Shown here piece by piece: positions 1-5,950 of a stretch of 11,429 nucleotides of DNA. The notes below the pieces were generated by a model. That model did not search any database and was not told the origin of the DNA. It saw only the letters and a list, made by a program, of their open reading frames with translations. Each line of letters begins with the position of its first letter. Position 1 is the first letter of the stretch. Both the position numbers and the translations under genes were made by a program. Origin of the DNA: CAYTWW01 sp043801855 (GTDB lineage Archaea > Nanobdellota > Nanobdellia > Woesearchaeales > GW2011-AR15); contig JAZDLQ010000043.1 of NCBI GenBank assembly GCA_043801855.1, positions 1-11,429 of the forward strand, in the 5' to 3' direction.

Positions 1-10
1 TTCAAAACCG

Positions 11-40
11 TTAAGTTTGAGTTGCACAACTCTTGCTTAA
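11..40. repeat. Imperfect inverted repeat (stem-loop or operator)
   Basis: Two arms, 11-24 and 27-40, are separated by two bases. The inner 6 bp (gagttg/caactc) and the outer 5 bp (ttaag/cttaa) pair perfectly and flank a 3-nt mismatch. It lies about 30 nt beyond the stop codon of the minus-strand gene at 70-510, so it could be a 3' stem-loop of that transcript or an operator of a gene off the left edge. No run of T follows it on the minus strand, so it is not a classical terminator. Confidence 0.4.
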
Positions 41-69
41 TTCTTCTCTATTTAATACTTTTTTACCAC

Positions 70-510
70 TCACTCTGCAATTGTTCCATAGGAAGTTTTT
101 TTTATCATTTTAAAAAAGCCAGAACAAGTACCCATCATCGCTTTATCAGGTGTTAATCCTTCTTTTTCTAAATACAAAGTTAAGATATCTACCTTTCTAA
201 AATCTACAACTGGTTTAATTTTTCCTTCAAGTGTGTCTTTATTTTTAGTGTCCTCATCAAGCAACTGCATTATATAATCCCTAATTATAGCATTACTTTC
301 ACTTTGGATTAAATATTCTTTTCTTGTAGTTCTAACAATATTATCTATATATAATTGAAAAGTATCTTCATGTTTTCTTTCATCTTTATTATAACCTAAG
401 ATATAATCTAAATGACTAAAATTAGCATTAACAACTTTTCCTACTTTTGCAGAATGTGTTTTTCTTTTCATTCTATTCAACAAACTCAAAATTTTATTCA
501 TTTCTTTCAC
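70..510 (-). CDS. Hypothetical protein, unknown function, 146 aa
   Basis: I do not recognise this family. The protein is soluble, has no signal peptide or membrane segment, and starts with a basic stretch (about residues 1-25). The middle is charged and probably helical, and the C-terminal part contains a short Gly/Cys-containing segment (GTCSGFF, about residues 127-133). The start shown is GTG, preceded by AGGA at a 5-6 nt spacing. An ATG three codons in (501) is an equally reasonable start. A TATA-like element at 563-573 predicts a transcript start near 542. The gene is divergent from the Lrp-type regulator at 637 and shares with it a pair of inverted 12-bp sites, so it may be a target of that regulator (inference). 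The real function cannot be read from the sequence. Confidence 0.7.
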   Translation of the reverse strand: MKEMNKILSLLNRMKRKTHSAKVGKVVNANFSHLDYILGYNKDERKHEDTFQLYIDNIVRTTRKEYLIQSESNAIIRDYIMQLLDEDTKNKDTLEGKIKPVVDFRKVDILTLYLEKEGLTPDKAMMGTCSGFFKMIKKTSYGTIAE

Positions 511-636
511 TTTTTTCCTATTTTAAATCATTAATTTGTTATTATCAAATAGTAGTTCCCAGAATATATAAAATATTCAATCATTTTTTTTGACAAACAA
601 TAATATTTATATATAAAATTACTTATTTGATAATAT
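511..636. promoter_or_regulatory. Divergent promoter region with paired inverted operators
   Basis: This spacer serves two divergent genes. The plus-strand TATA box is at about 606-617 (tttatatataaa), about 25 nt before the ATG at 637, so the regulator mRNA is probably leaderless. The minus-strand TATA box is at 563-573, with a predicted start near 542. The 12-mer tattatcaaata (540-551) and its exact reverse complement (624-635) lie at or just before the two predicted transcription starts. Binding there would block both promoters. Autoregulation by the adjacent Lrp-type protein is the natural inference but is not shown. Confidence 0.55.
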
Positions 637-1623
637 ATGAACTCAGAAATAGTACTAGATATGAAAGATAAACGCATTTTAAGAGAATTGTTTAGAAATG
701 GAAGGATGGCGTTTTCAATTGTCGGAAAAAAGATTGGCTTAAGTAAAGAAGTTGTGCATTATAGAGTCAATAATCTGATTAAGAAAGGCTTGCTTATAGG
801 TTTTAATACTATCTATGATATAAAAAAAATTGGCTGGAAGATATATTTAGTATATGTTAAACTAAAAAATGTTGATAATGAAAAAGAAAACCAGATTATT
901 AATGAACTAAGTAATCACCCAAATGTTGCCTGGGTAATAAAATGTATCGGAAATTATGACTTAGTGCTGAAATTTTTTGTTAAGGATAACTTTGAATTAA
1001 ATAGCCAGTTAAAAGAGTTGGAAAAAAAATTTTCATATTTCGATGATTTTTCTATTGATTTTGTCGATAATGAATTGCCTATTCCTGTTGCATATCTTTA
1101 CAGCCCACTTAAGCCATATCTGTTGACATTAAGAAATGAAGATAAGATCGATATGACAAAAATAGATATTCTGATATTAGAGCTGCTTTCAAAGAACTCA
1201 AGAATGCAATTATCAGATATCTCCCTAAGATTAAAAATTCCAAGAGACACTATAAAGTATCATCTAAATAAACTGGAAAAAAGCAAAGTCATTATTACCT
1301 ATAGGCCAAGCGCATGGTCAGGAAGTAAATCTATGGGTTATAGCTGGTATTTGGTTCTTTTAAGATATAAACAAATAGAAAAACACACAAAAAGCACGCT
1401 TCTATCTTATTTAACTACAAACTTAAATATAGCATATGTATATGAATTAATAGGACAAAATGATCTAGGTTTTGAAATTAGATTAAAAACTGGTGATGAG
1501 CTTAATCAAATTCTGATGGAAATAAGAGCAATACTCGGCCCTGATTTTAAAAGCCATGATTTATCCTTGATCTTAAAAGAATACAAATATACTTATTTTA
1601 CAGATTGTATGAAAAAAAGATAA
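637..1623 (+). CDS. Tandem-fused Lrp/AsnC-family transcriptional regulator
   Basis: This is a DNA-binding regulator with two Lrp/AsnC units in one chain. Unit 1 has a winged HTH at about residues 9-55 (DKRILRELFRNGR ... VVHYRVNNLIKKGLI-like) and a RAM-type ligand/oligomerisation domain to about residue 150, with a GNYDLVLKF strand at 105-113. Unit 2 repeats this: HTH at about 172-220 (KIDILILELLSKNSRM, then DTIKYHLNKLEKSKVI) and RAM-like domain to the end, with GQNDLGFEI at 274-282. Ordinary Lrp proteins are about 150 aa, so at 328 aa this is a full duplication/fusion. The ATG lies about 25 nt after a TATA box with no Shine-Dalgarno, so it is probably leaderless. The 12-bp site immediately before the ATG suggests autoregulation. 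The effector is unknown. Confidence 0.9.
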   Translation: MNSEIVLDMKDKRILRELFRNGRMAFSIVGKKIGLSKEVVHYRVNNLIKKGLLIGFNTIYDIKKIGWKIYLVYVKLKNVDNEKENQIINELSNHPNVAWVIKCIGNYDLVLKFFVKDNFELNSQLKELEKKFSYFDDFSIDFVDNELPIPVAYLYSPLKPYLLTLRNEDKIDMTKIDILILELLSKNSRMQLSDISLRLKIPRDTIKYHLNKLEKSKVIITYRPSAWSGSKSMGYSWYLVLLRYKQIEKHTKSTLLSYLTTNLNIAYVYELIGQNDLGFEIRLKTGDELNQILMEIRAILGPDFKSHDLSLILKEYKYTYFTDCMKKR

Positions 1624-1657
1624 AGAAAAGGTTCTAGAATTATTAGAAAAGCGCTTG

Positions 1658-1669
1658 AAAAATAAAAAA
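1658..1669 (-). terminator. T-rich terminator after the Alba gene
   Basis: On the minus strand a run of six T, one A and five T begins about 12 nt after the Alba stop codon. Archaeal RNA polymerase terminates at such T-rich non-template stretches without needing a hairpin. It lies between the convergent regulator and Alba genes. Confidence 0.45.
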
Positions 1670-1680
1670 TACTTGAAAAA

Positions 1681-1962
1681 TTACTTTTTTGAAAGAAGGA
1701 TTTCAATTGTTGAGACTCTTACCTGTTTTCCCTCTTTATTCTGGAATTCTTCAGAGTCAATTCTTACATCGCTTACTTCAACATGGCCTTCAAGAAACCT
1801 ATTTGCAGAAACCAAAGATACATCAACTGCCCTACTGATGAATTTCCCTCTTGCTTTTACAATTACCTGGGATTCATTTTTAGTTGTAAACTGCATGACT
1901 ACTCCTGTCACATAGTTCATAAAGGGCTTGTTGCCAATAAAGATACAGTTGTCATCTCCCAT
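1681..1962 (-). CDS. albA: Alba family DNA/RNA-binding chromatin protein
   Basis: Alba is a small abundant archaeal protein that coats DNA and binds RNA as a dimer. The family core is clear: IGNKPFMNYVTGVVMQF (about residues 9-25), VIVKARGKFISRAVDV (about 37-52), NRFLEGHVEV, and VSTIEILLSKK at the C-terminus. The residue matching the acetylatable Lys16 of Sulfolobus Alba is Asn here (GNKP), while the next Lys is kept; many non-Sulfolobus Alba proteins share this. The chosen ATG at 1962 gives a 93-residue protein of normal length and is preceded by a purine-rich GGGGGAAGTG sequence. An in-frame ATG at 1992 would add ten unconserved residues. It lies 47 nt downstream of S17e and may be cotranscribed, although a T/A-rich TATA-like stretch at about 1998-2010 could give it its own start. 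Confidence 0.96.
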   Translation of the reverse strand: MGDDNCIFIGNKPFMNYVTGVVMQFTTKNESQVIVKARGKFISRAVDVSLVSANRFLEGHVEVSDVRIDSEEFQNKEGKQVRVSTIEILLSKK

Positions 1963-2009
1963 TTTCACTTCCCCCGCTGCTCTTAGAAGCAAATGCTAAA
2001 AAAATAAAC

Positions 2010-2204
2010 TTATATCTCTTTTTCTTCTCTTGCTTTTCTAGTAAGATAACCAATAATATTATTCCTTATTTTCTTAGAAGGCACATCGACTATCCTTTTA
2101 ATTAACTCTTTGTTGTGCTCAAAAGTTTTGCCTACCTGATCATGATGAGATTCAAGAATCTCGAGAGTTGTCCTTTTAACGACTTTAGTTTTTATTCTAC
2201 CCAT
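2010..2204 (-). CDS. rps17e: Small ribosomal subunit protein S17e
   Basis: Component of the archaeal 30S ribosomal subunit. The 64-residue length is normal for archaeal S17e. The sequence fits the family throughout: GRIKTKVVKRTTLEILESH at the start, an N-K-E-L-I-like helix, and VPSKKIRNNIIGYLTRKARE, matching the conserved S-K-(K/H)-(I/L)-R-N-K/N-I-x-G-Y-x-T-R signature. The family is absent from bacteria, so it also fixes the domain of life. The ATG lies about 26 nt from the centre of a TATA box at 2227-2234, with no Shine-Dalgarno, so the transcript is probably leaderless. Alba follows on the same strand. Confidence 0.95.
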   Translation of the reverse strand: MGRIKTKVVKRTTLEILESHHDQVGKTFEHNKELIKRIVDVPSKKIRNNIIGYLTRKAREEKEI

Positions 2205-2226
2205 AGGCTTTCGAAAAAGCAGCGTG

Positions 2227-2234
2227 TTTATAAA
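2227..2234 (-). promoter_or_regulatory. TATA box for S17e (leaderless)
   Basis: The palindromic tttataaa is centred 26-27 nt upstream of the S17e ATG, the usual archaeal TATA-to-start distance, implying transcription starts at or within a few bases of the start codon. Confidence 0.6.
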
Positions 2235-2290
2235 TATTTTGGATGCTCTATGTATTGACGCGTTTTACTGCTATTTTTATCTTTAAAAAG

Positions 2291-2300
2291 TTTTATAAAA
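2291..2300 (+). promoter_or_regulatory. TATA box for the flippase-like gene (leaderless GTG)
   Basis: The sequence ttttataaaa is centred about 26 nt upstream of the GTG at 2322. No Shine-Dalgarno lies between, so the mRNA probably begins at or very near the GTG. Confidence 0.6.
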
Positions 2301-2321
2301 AGAGTAAAATATCCCAACTCT

Positions 2322-3320
2322 GTGAAAATTAACAAAGGGTCAATAATTTATATTGTGATTGGAATCGCAATAATAGCGTTTGTATATTCAAAAATAGGAA
2401 TAGAACAAGTTCTAATAAATTTCAAAGGAAGAAGCCCTCTTATTATTGCGCTATACATAGCAATAGTAATTATTATTGACATACTATTAGTTCTTAGGTG
2501 GAAAGTGATTCTTCTTGCCCATAAAATTGATATTTCGTTTAAAAAGCTTATTTTGTATAAGGAAGCAGGATACGCTGTAGGATATATAACTCCGCAGATG
2601 CATATTGGTGATTCGTCAACAAGAATTCTTTTTTTGAAAAAAGACGGAGTTGATGTTAAAAAAAGCCTCTCAACTGTTCTTGTAGATAGGGCAATGACGA
2701 TAACAACCGACGCAATAGTAGGTATAATAGGTGTTTTATTAATTATCCTAGGTTTTGCGCTGCCGACTAACCTTAAAATAATTATGCTTGGATTTTCATG
2801 CCTGATTGGGTTTGGATTTGGCATATTTTATTATAGGATGCTGTCTGGGAAATCTTTTATTACACCAATATTTCGGATTTTTATGCTTAATAAAATTAAA
2901 TTCTTCCAAAAAGCAGCTAAAGGTACAAAAGACGTTGAAAAGCAAATGTATATGTTTTTTAGGCACAACCTTAGGGCTTTTGTTTTTTGTATCATAATAA
3001 ATATAATTGTATGGCTGATGATGATATTTGAATATAAGCTTGCACTTTTGCTGATGGGGCATGATGCTAATTTTATTGAAATATTTTTAATAATAGCATT
3101 TGTTGGAATGGCTTATTTTCTTCCTGTTCCTTTTGCGGCAGGTGTTCTTGAGGCAGGGCAATTATCCGTTAACAAACTGATTAATATTAGCAGCTCATTT
3201 GGGCTAGGTTTAAGCCTGCTTATCAGGACAAAAGATATGATAAGAACAGGAATCGGGCTTATGGTGCTCTCGTATTACGGAGTAAAAATAGATATTAAAA
3301 AAATATTAAAAAGGAATTGA
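2322..3320 (+). CDS. LPG synthase TM/UPF0104 flippase-like membrane protein
   Basis: This is a polytopic inner-membrane protein of the lysylphosphatidylglycerol synthase transmembrane (UPF0104/YbhN) family. It has about eight hydrophobic segments, beginning near residues 8-24 and 39-59 and ending near 305-320. Family landmarks are GYITPQMHIGDSSTR (87-101), followed by a basic cytoplasmic stretch and VDRAM (121-125), and YFLPVPFAAGVLEAGQ (265-280) with R-T-K-D-M-I-R (302-308). The 332-residue length is normal for stand-alone members, which lack the aminoacyl transferase domain. Relatives move or assist movement of lipids or polyprenyl-linked intermediates; the substrate here is unknown. The start is GTG, placed by the TATA spacing. 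It converges on the gene ending at 3328. Confidence 0.88.
   Translation: MKINKGSIIYIVIGIAIIAFVYSKIGIEQVLINFKGRSPLIIALYIAIVIIIDILLVLRWKVILLAHKIDISFKKLILYKEAGYAVGYITPQMHIGDSSTRILFLKKDGVDVKKSLSTVLVDRAMTITTDAIVGIIGVLLIILGFALPTNLKIIMLGFSCLIGFGFGIFYYRMLSGKSFITPIFRIFMLNKIKFFQKAAKGTKDVEKQMYMFFRHNLRAFVFCIIINIIVWLMMIFEYKLALLLMGHDANFIEIFLIIAFVGMAYFLPVPFAAGVLEAGQLSVNKLINISSSFGLGLSLLIRTKDMIRTGIGLMVLSYYGVKIDIKKILKRN
3297..3312 (-). terminator. T-rich terminator after the duplicated 4-TM gene
   Basis: On the minus strand, runs of five and seven T occur within about 30 nt of the stop at 3328. They lie inside the 3' end of the convergent flippase-like gene, so the two transcripts overlap in their tails. Confidence 0.4.
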
Positions 3321-3326
3321 TTTTTT
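3321..3326 (+). terminator. T6 terminator after the flippase-like gene
   Basis: Six T follow directly on the TGA stop of the plus-strand gene, in the 7-nt gap before the convergent gene ends. This suits archaeal T-run termination. Confidence 0.4.
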
Positions 3327-3327
3327 G

Positions 3328-3792
3328 TTATTTCCTGCCTTTTCCAGTATGGCTATTTATTCCAAGCATCTCTAAAAAATATCCGGCATAGCTTATGCAT
3401 ACAAGAAGCGCGAAAACAAGAGCAATATTTTGCATAACAAGTGCTGAAATTGTCTTCAAAAAATTAATCTGAACATGATTATTTATTACTTCAAGCAGCT
3501 GGATTATAAATATGATTATAAGTGCTCCTGCAATAGATGAAAAAAAAGGTGCCAATGCATTAAGCCCTCTATTTAGGTTTGCAAAATAATTTGCATATCC
3601 AATTATAATAGACAGGGCAAATAGAAAGAAGATTGCCTTTAGTAAAAAAGAAGAAATATCTGAAAGAATTTCTACATTTAGAAAAATGTTTAGAAGCTTA
3701 AGTAATACAATTACTATAATTGCGCCAAGAAGCCCAAGCAGGCTACTAAAAATTGGGCCTAAAAAGCCAAATATTGAAAAGTTGTTTTTCAT
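3328..3792 (-). CDS. 4-TM membrane protein made of two tandem repeats
   Basis: I do not recognise the family. The 154-residue protein is almost entirely hydrophobic with four membrane segments, about residues 9-38, 45-70, 78-104 and 114-142, and a basic tail ending KGRK. Residues 11-70 align without gaps to 80-139, with 24 of 60 identical by my hand count; shared positions include P-x-FSS-x-x-G, N35/N104, IS, FAL and YA-x-YF. It is therefore an internal duplication of a two-helix unit. It lies 14 nt downstream of the flavodoxin and is probably cotranscribed with it. A small channel, transporter subunit or MscS-type conserved-TM-helix relative are possibilities, but nothing in the sequence decides among them. 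Confidence 0.8.
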   Translation of the reverse strand: MKNNFSIFGFLGPIFSSLLGLLGAIIVIVLLKLLNIFLNVEILSDISSFLLKAIFFLFALSIIIGYANYFANLNRGLNALAPFFSSIAGALIIIFIIQLLEVINNHVQINFLKTISALVMQNIALVFALLVCISYAGYFLEMLGINSHTGKGRK

Positions 3793-3806
3793 TCTCGAAA
3801 GAAAAA

Positions 3807-4277
3807 TTATGCGGACTTGATTGTTTTTATGAAATGCTCTATTTTCTCAGAGGGACCTAGCTTAATTTCTTTTGAACATAGGTTAAGCTTAGCAAGGCAT
3901 ATTGATTTAGGAGCCATTTCACACAAGTCTCCAAATGCTTTTTCCTGGCCGACTGAACTGGCTGTGAAAAAAAATGCGGTTTTTTTTGATAGCATATTCT
4001 CATGAAGATATGTTCTTACTGCTGGTACCATTGTTCCTGCCCAAATAGGTGTTCCGACAATAACAAGGTCATAGCTTTGCGGCTCTTTTTCTACAGGCTT
4101 AATTTTTGTTAAGTGTTTAAGAACAGCGTCTTTTCCACCACTAATAAAACCAAGCGCACCTTTTCTGTCTTTCATATCAATTATACGCTCAATATCCGCG
4201 CCAAGTTTATGTGCAATGTCTTCTGCAATTTTTTTTGTAGCTCCACTTCTTGAATAATACGCTACGAGTGTTTTCAT
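3807..4277 (-). CDS. Flavodoxin family protein (FMN electron carrier)
   Basis: A cytoplasmic FMN-binding electron-transfer protein. The phosphate-binding loop is intact (YYSRSGATKKIAE, S9-T14), and the second flavin loop is present as TPIWAGTMVPAVR (76-88). At 156 residues it has normal short-chain flavodoxin length. The ATG at 4277 is chosen because GGTGA lies 5 nt before it and a TATA-like element is centred about 27 nt before it; a GTG three codons upstream (4286) overlaps that GGTGA and is less likely. Its promoter, ribosome-binding and first-codon region is the second unit of a 75-bp tandem duplication, so the upstream copy may add a second promoter. The redox partner is unknown; the next gene is a small membrane protein. 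Confidence 0.92.
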   Translation of the reverse strand: MKTLVAYYSRSGATKKIAEDIAHKLGADIERIIDMKDRKGALGFISGGKDAVLKHLTKIKPVEKEPQSYDLVIVGTPIWAGTMVPAVRTYLHENMLSKKTAFFFTASSVGQEKAFGDLCEMAPKSICLAKLNLCSKEIKLGPSEKIEHFIKTIKSA

Positions 4278-4420
4278 TTTTTTCACCAGCTTTTTGTTTT
4301 ATTATATTTTATTAAAAATGAAAGCTACAAACGATAGTGAGTATGTTTTCATTTTTTTCACCAGCTTTTTGTTTTATTATATTTTATTAAAAATGAAAAT
4401 TACAAACGATAGTGAGTTAT
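4271..4420. repeat. 75-bp tandem duplication of promoter, RBS and start codon
   Basis: Units 4271-4345 and 4346-4420 are nearly identical, differing only at a two-base change (gc/at) and at the last few bases. A degenerate third start (ttttcatttttt) follows at 4421. Read on the minus strand, each unit holds a TATA-like stretch, the leader aacaaaaagctggtga, and ATGAAAAC. The unit length is a multiple of three, so all three ATG codons are in the same frame, but TAA stops separate them. The first copy of the start region leads into a short uORF and the second into the flavodoxin. The near-identity implies a recent or conserved duplication. Confidence 0.93.
4302..4352 (-). CDS. Upstream ORF 2, 16-codon leader peptide (candidate)
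   Basis: Created by the 75-bp duplication: the duplicated start context with GGTGA at 5 nt opens a frame reading MKTYSLSFVAFIFNKI then TAA. It ends 24 nt before the flavodoxin ATG. The hydrophobic Phe/Ile-rich centre resembles uORF 1. Translation could couple to, or regulate, the flavodoxin, or the frame could be accidental. No experimental support is visible. Confidence 0.35.
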   Translation of the reverse strand: MKTYSLSFVAFIFNKI

Positions 4421-4427
4421 TTTTCAT
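4377..4427 (-). CDS. Upstream ORF 1, 16-codon leader peptide (candidate)
   Basis: Reads MKNNSLSFVIFIFNKI then TAA. It is preceded by GAGGT at about 8 nt, a better Shine-Dalgarno match than that of the flavodoxin itself. It starts 30 nt after the stop of the synthetase-like gene and matches uORF 2 at 13 of 16 residues, most of which follows from the DNA repeat. It could be a translated leader peptide or a remnant of an older gene start. Confidence 0.4.
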   Translation of the reverse strand: MKNNSLSFVIFIFNKI

Positions 4428-4457
4428 TTTTTACAACCTCTAATTTTATATTCTAAA

Positions 4458-5378
4458 TTATTCTAAGCTTTTTAAATATTCACTTTTGTATTTGAATCCG
4501 CTCATTTTTGCAATTTTTAATAATGCCTTATCAAAGCTGCTGCCATATTGCGCAGCTTTTTTAGGCCGCATCGCATATTTTTCAGGAAGACCGTAAGCTA
4601 TTGCAGCCTCTCTTAGTATCTGCTTTTTTGAGTCACCTACAATTTTATATTTATCAGGTATCTGCATTGCAAATTTTATTAAATCATAATCAAGAAATGG
4701 TGTGCAAAAAATAACATTGTATTCTGAAGAGATTAAGTTATCCCTAACCATATCTCGTTCCCACATATTAAGAAGACCACTCCAGCACTCTTCATTTATA
4801 TTATCAGACTTTTCATGGCGCTCGTAGCCTGCAAAAATTTCTTCTGAACCCAGGCCTCCAAAAAAATCAATGATTTTATCATTTTTTGCAAGCTCAAGGC
4901 AGGCTACCTCAACTGCACCTACTCCCACGTTTACTACATTTGAATAATTTTTTCCAAGGACTTTCGCTGTTTTTTTTATAATTAATTCAGCCTCGATTAG
5001 AGAATACACTTTGTGCTTAAGATTAAATCCAATCTCACTTGATGCAGCAATTGCAGATTTTAAATCCTCTGATGAATCAAGACCGACAGAATAACAAGTA
5101 AAATCATATCCGAGTTTTTTGCAGATAAATGAAAGCAGTGTTGAATCAACGCCTCCCGAAAACATTATACCAAATTTTTTATCAGGCACTCTTTTTTTTA
5201 CTGCATCTATAAGCAGTTTATTAATTCCGTCTCTAATCTGAGCTTTATCTTTTATTAAATTACCGGTTCTAAGTGAGTTTATCTGCTTTACCCACTCTTT
5301 TTTTTGGATCAAAACCGCTGGCTTTCCTGTCTGCATATGATTAAAAATTGTAAGAGAGGTTATAAACTTAACTAGCAA
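4458..5378 (-). CDS. Asparagine-synthase-like ATP pyrophosphatase, no glutaminase domain
   Basis: The protein matches the C-terminal synthetase domain of AsnB-type enzymes, which adenylate a carboxylate with ATP and transfer an amine. Counting from the TTG at 5378, the PP-loop SGGVDS is at 74-79, GGLGSEEIFAGYERH at 174-188, TPFLD at 226-230 and RPKKAAQYGS at 271-280. The N-terminal glutamine amidotransferase domain is absent, so it would use free ammonia or another nitrogen donor, or make a different amide. The start is uncertain: TTG 5378 has GGAG 4 nt before it and overlaps the previous stop; TTG 5399 gives a 28-nt overlap; ATG 5336 has no Shine-Dalgarno. It is probably translationally coupled to membrane protein A upstream. 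True asparagine synthesis is possible but unproven. Confidence 0.85.
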   Translation of the reverse strand: MLVKFITSLTIFNHMQTGKPAVLIQKKEWVKQINSLRTGNLIKDKAQIRDGINKLLIDAVKKRVPDKKFGIMFSGGVDSTLLSFICKKLGYDFTCYSVGLDSSEDLKSAIAASSEIGFNLKHKVYSLIEAELIIKKTAKVLGKNYSNVVNVGVGAVEVACLELAKNDKIIDFFGGLGSEEIFAGYERHEKSDNINEECWSGLLNMWERDMVRDNLISSEYNVIFCTPFLDYDLIKFAMQIPDKYKIVGDSKKQILREAAIAYGLPEKYAMRPKKAAQYGSSFDKALLKIAKMSGFKYKSEYLKSLE

Positions 5379-5950
5379 GTTACTCCAAGAAGACCGCAAA
5401 GCAAATTTAAAAACAAATTAAGGTACACAAGCCTGATAACTGTGGAAGTCAATACCTGAGTTAGCACTTCATCAATAGGACAACCTGAATTTAATGCAAG
5501 AATTGTTCCTATTCCTTCATTGAATATTATGTATGAAATAATTGTTACAAGCATCAGGCTATAATACGGAAAATAGGAAATTGCATAAAATGTTAAAAAC
5601 TTGCAAAAAATACTAATAAAAGTACCTGTACGAAATTTTCCACTCATTATATCTGAAAGAATAGTCGGAATGGAAACTATAATCATTGCTTCTTTTAATC
5701 CTGCAATTTTTAGCATCAGAACACCAAATAATATAACTGGCTCAAGAGTAAGATGGATTCCCATTGTCTGGCGCTTCCATCTGACAAAGAAAATGATCGA
5801 GGAAAAAATAATCATCAGCCATATTGTTTTAAACCGCACGTAAAGAAAAAGCACAAGAAGTATAGCAATTAAAGTGTTAGTTATAAAAAAGAAATTTATT
5901 CTGTCAGCCTTAAATACATACTTTTTCAGTACAGATATGATTTTACTCAA
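5372..5950 (-). CDS. Polytopic membrane protein A, paralogue of the divergent gene
   Basis: An unrecognised integral membrane protein of 192 residues with about five or six hydrophobic segments, starting near residues 20-37 and 43-56. It shares a set of positions with the protein at 6061-6624: R-x-x-x-G-I (R60, G64), an acidic residue before Pro (E70-P71), D-x3-G-x4-G-x-F (D100 to F111) and G-x-P-x-D (156-160, the same numbering in both). The start is TTG at 5950, about 27 nt from a TATA box at 5975-5985, and is probably leaderless; the next internal ATG would delete the first helix. It overlaps the synthetase-like gene by a few bases, suggesting a joint function. Role and substrate are unknown. 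Confidence 0.78.
   Translation of the reverse strand: MSKIISVLKKYVFKADRINFFFITNTLIAILLVLFLYVRFKTIWLMIIFSSIIFFVRWKRQTMGIHLTLEPVILFGVLMLKIAGLKEAMIIVSIPTILSDIMSGKFRTGTFISIFCKFLTFYAISYFPYYSLMLVTIISYIIFNEGIGTILALNSGCPIDEVLTQVLTSTVIRLVYLNLFLNLLCGLLGVTC

Noticed and set aside
1655..1986. Two plus-strand open frames opposite Alba
   Set aside because: They lie antisense to a clearly conserved Alba gene and have no family features.
2348..2824. Long open frame opposite the flippase-like gene
   Set aside because: It is antisense to a well-supported family member, lacks a promoter or ribosome-binding site, and its composition is that expected from the reverse of hydrophobic codons.
3328..3792. Assignment to mechanosensitive channels
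   Set aside because: The two-helix repeat is only vaguely like the conserved TM helix of MscS relatives, and no pore or beta domain is present.
4278..4286. GTG 4286 as the start of the flavodoxin
   Set aside because: This GTG forms part of the GGTGA Shine-Dalgarno for the ATG at 4277, and the family sequence begins right at MKTLVAYYS.
4271..4420. CRISPR array or mobile-element terminal repeat
   Set aside because: There are only two direct full units with no spacers, no inverted ends, and no transposase or cas gene nearby.
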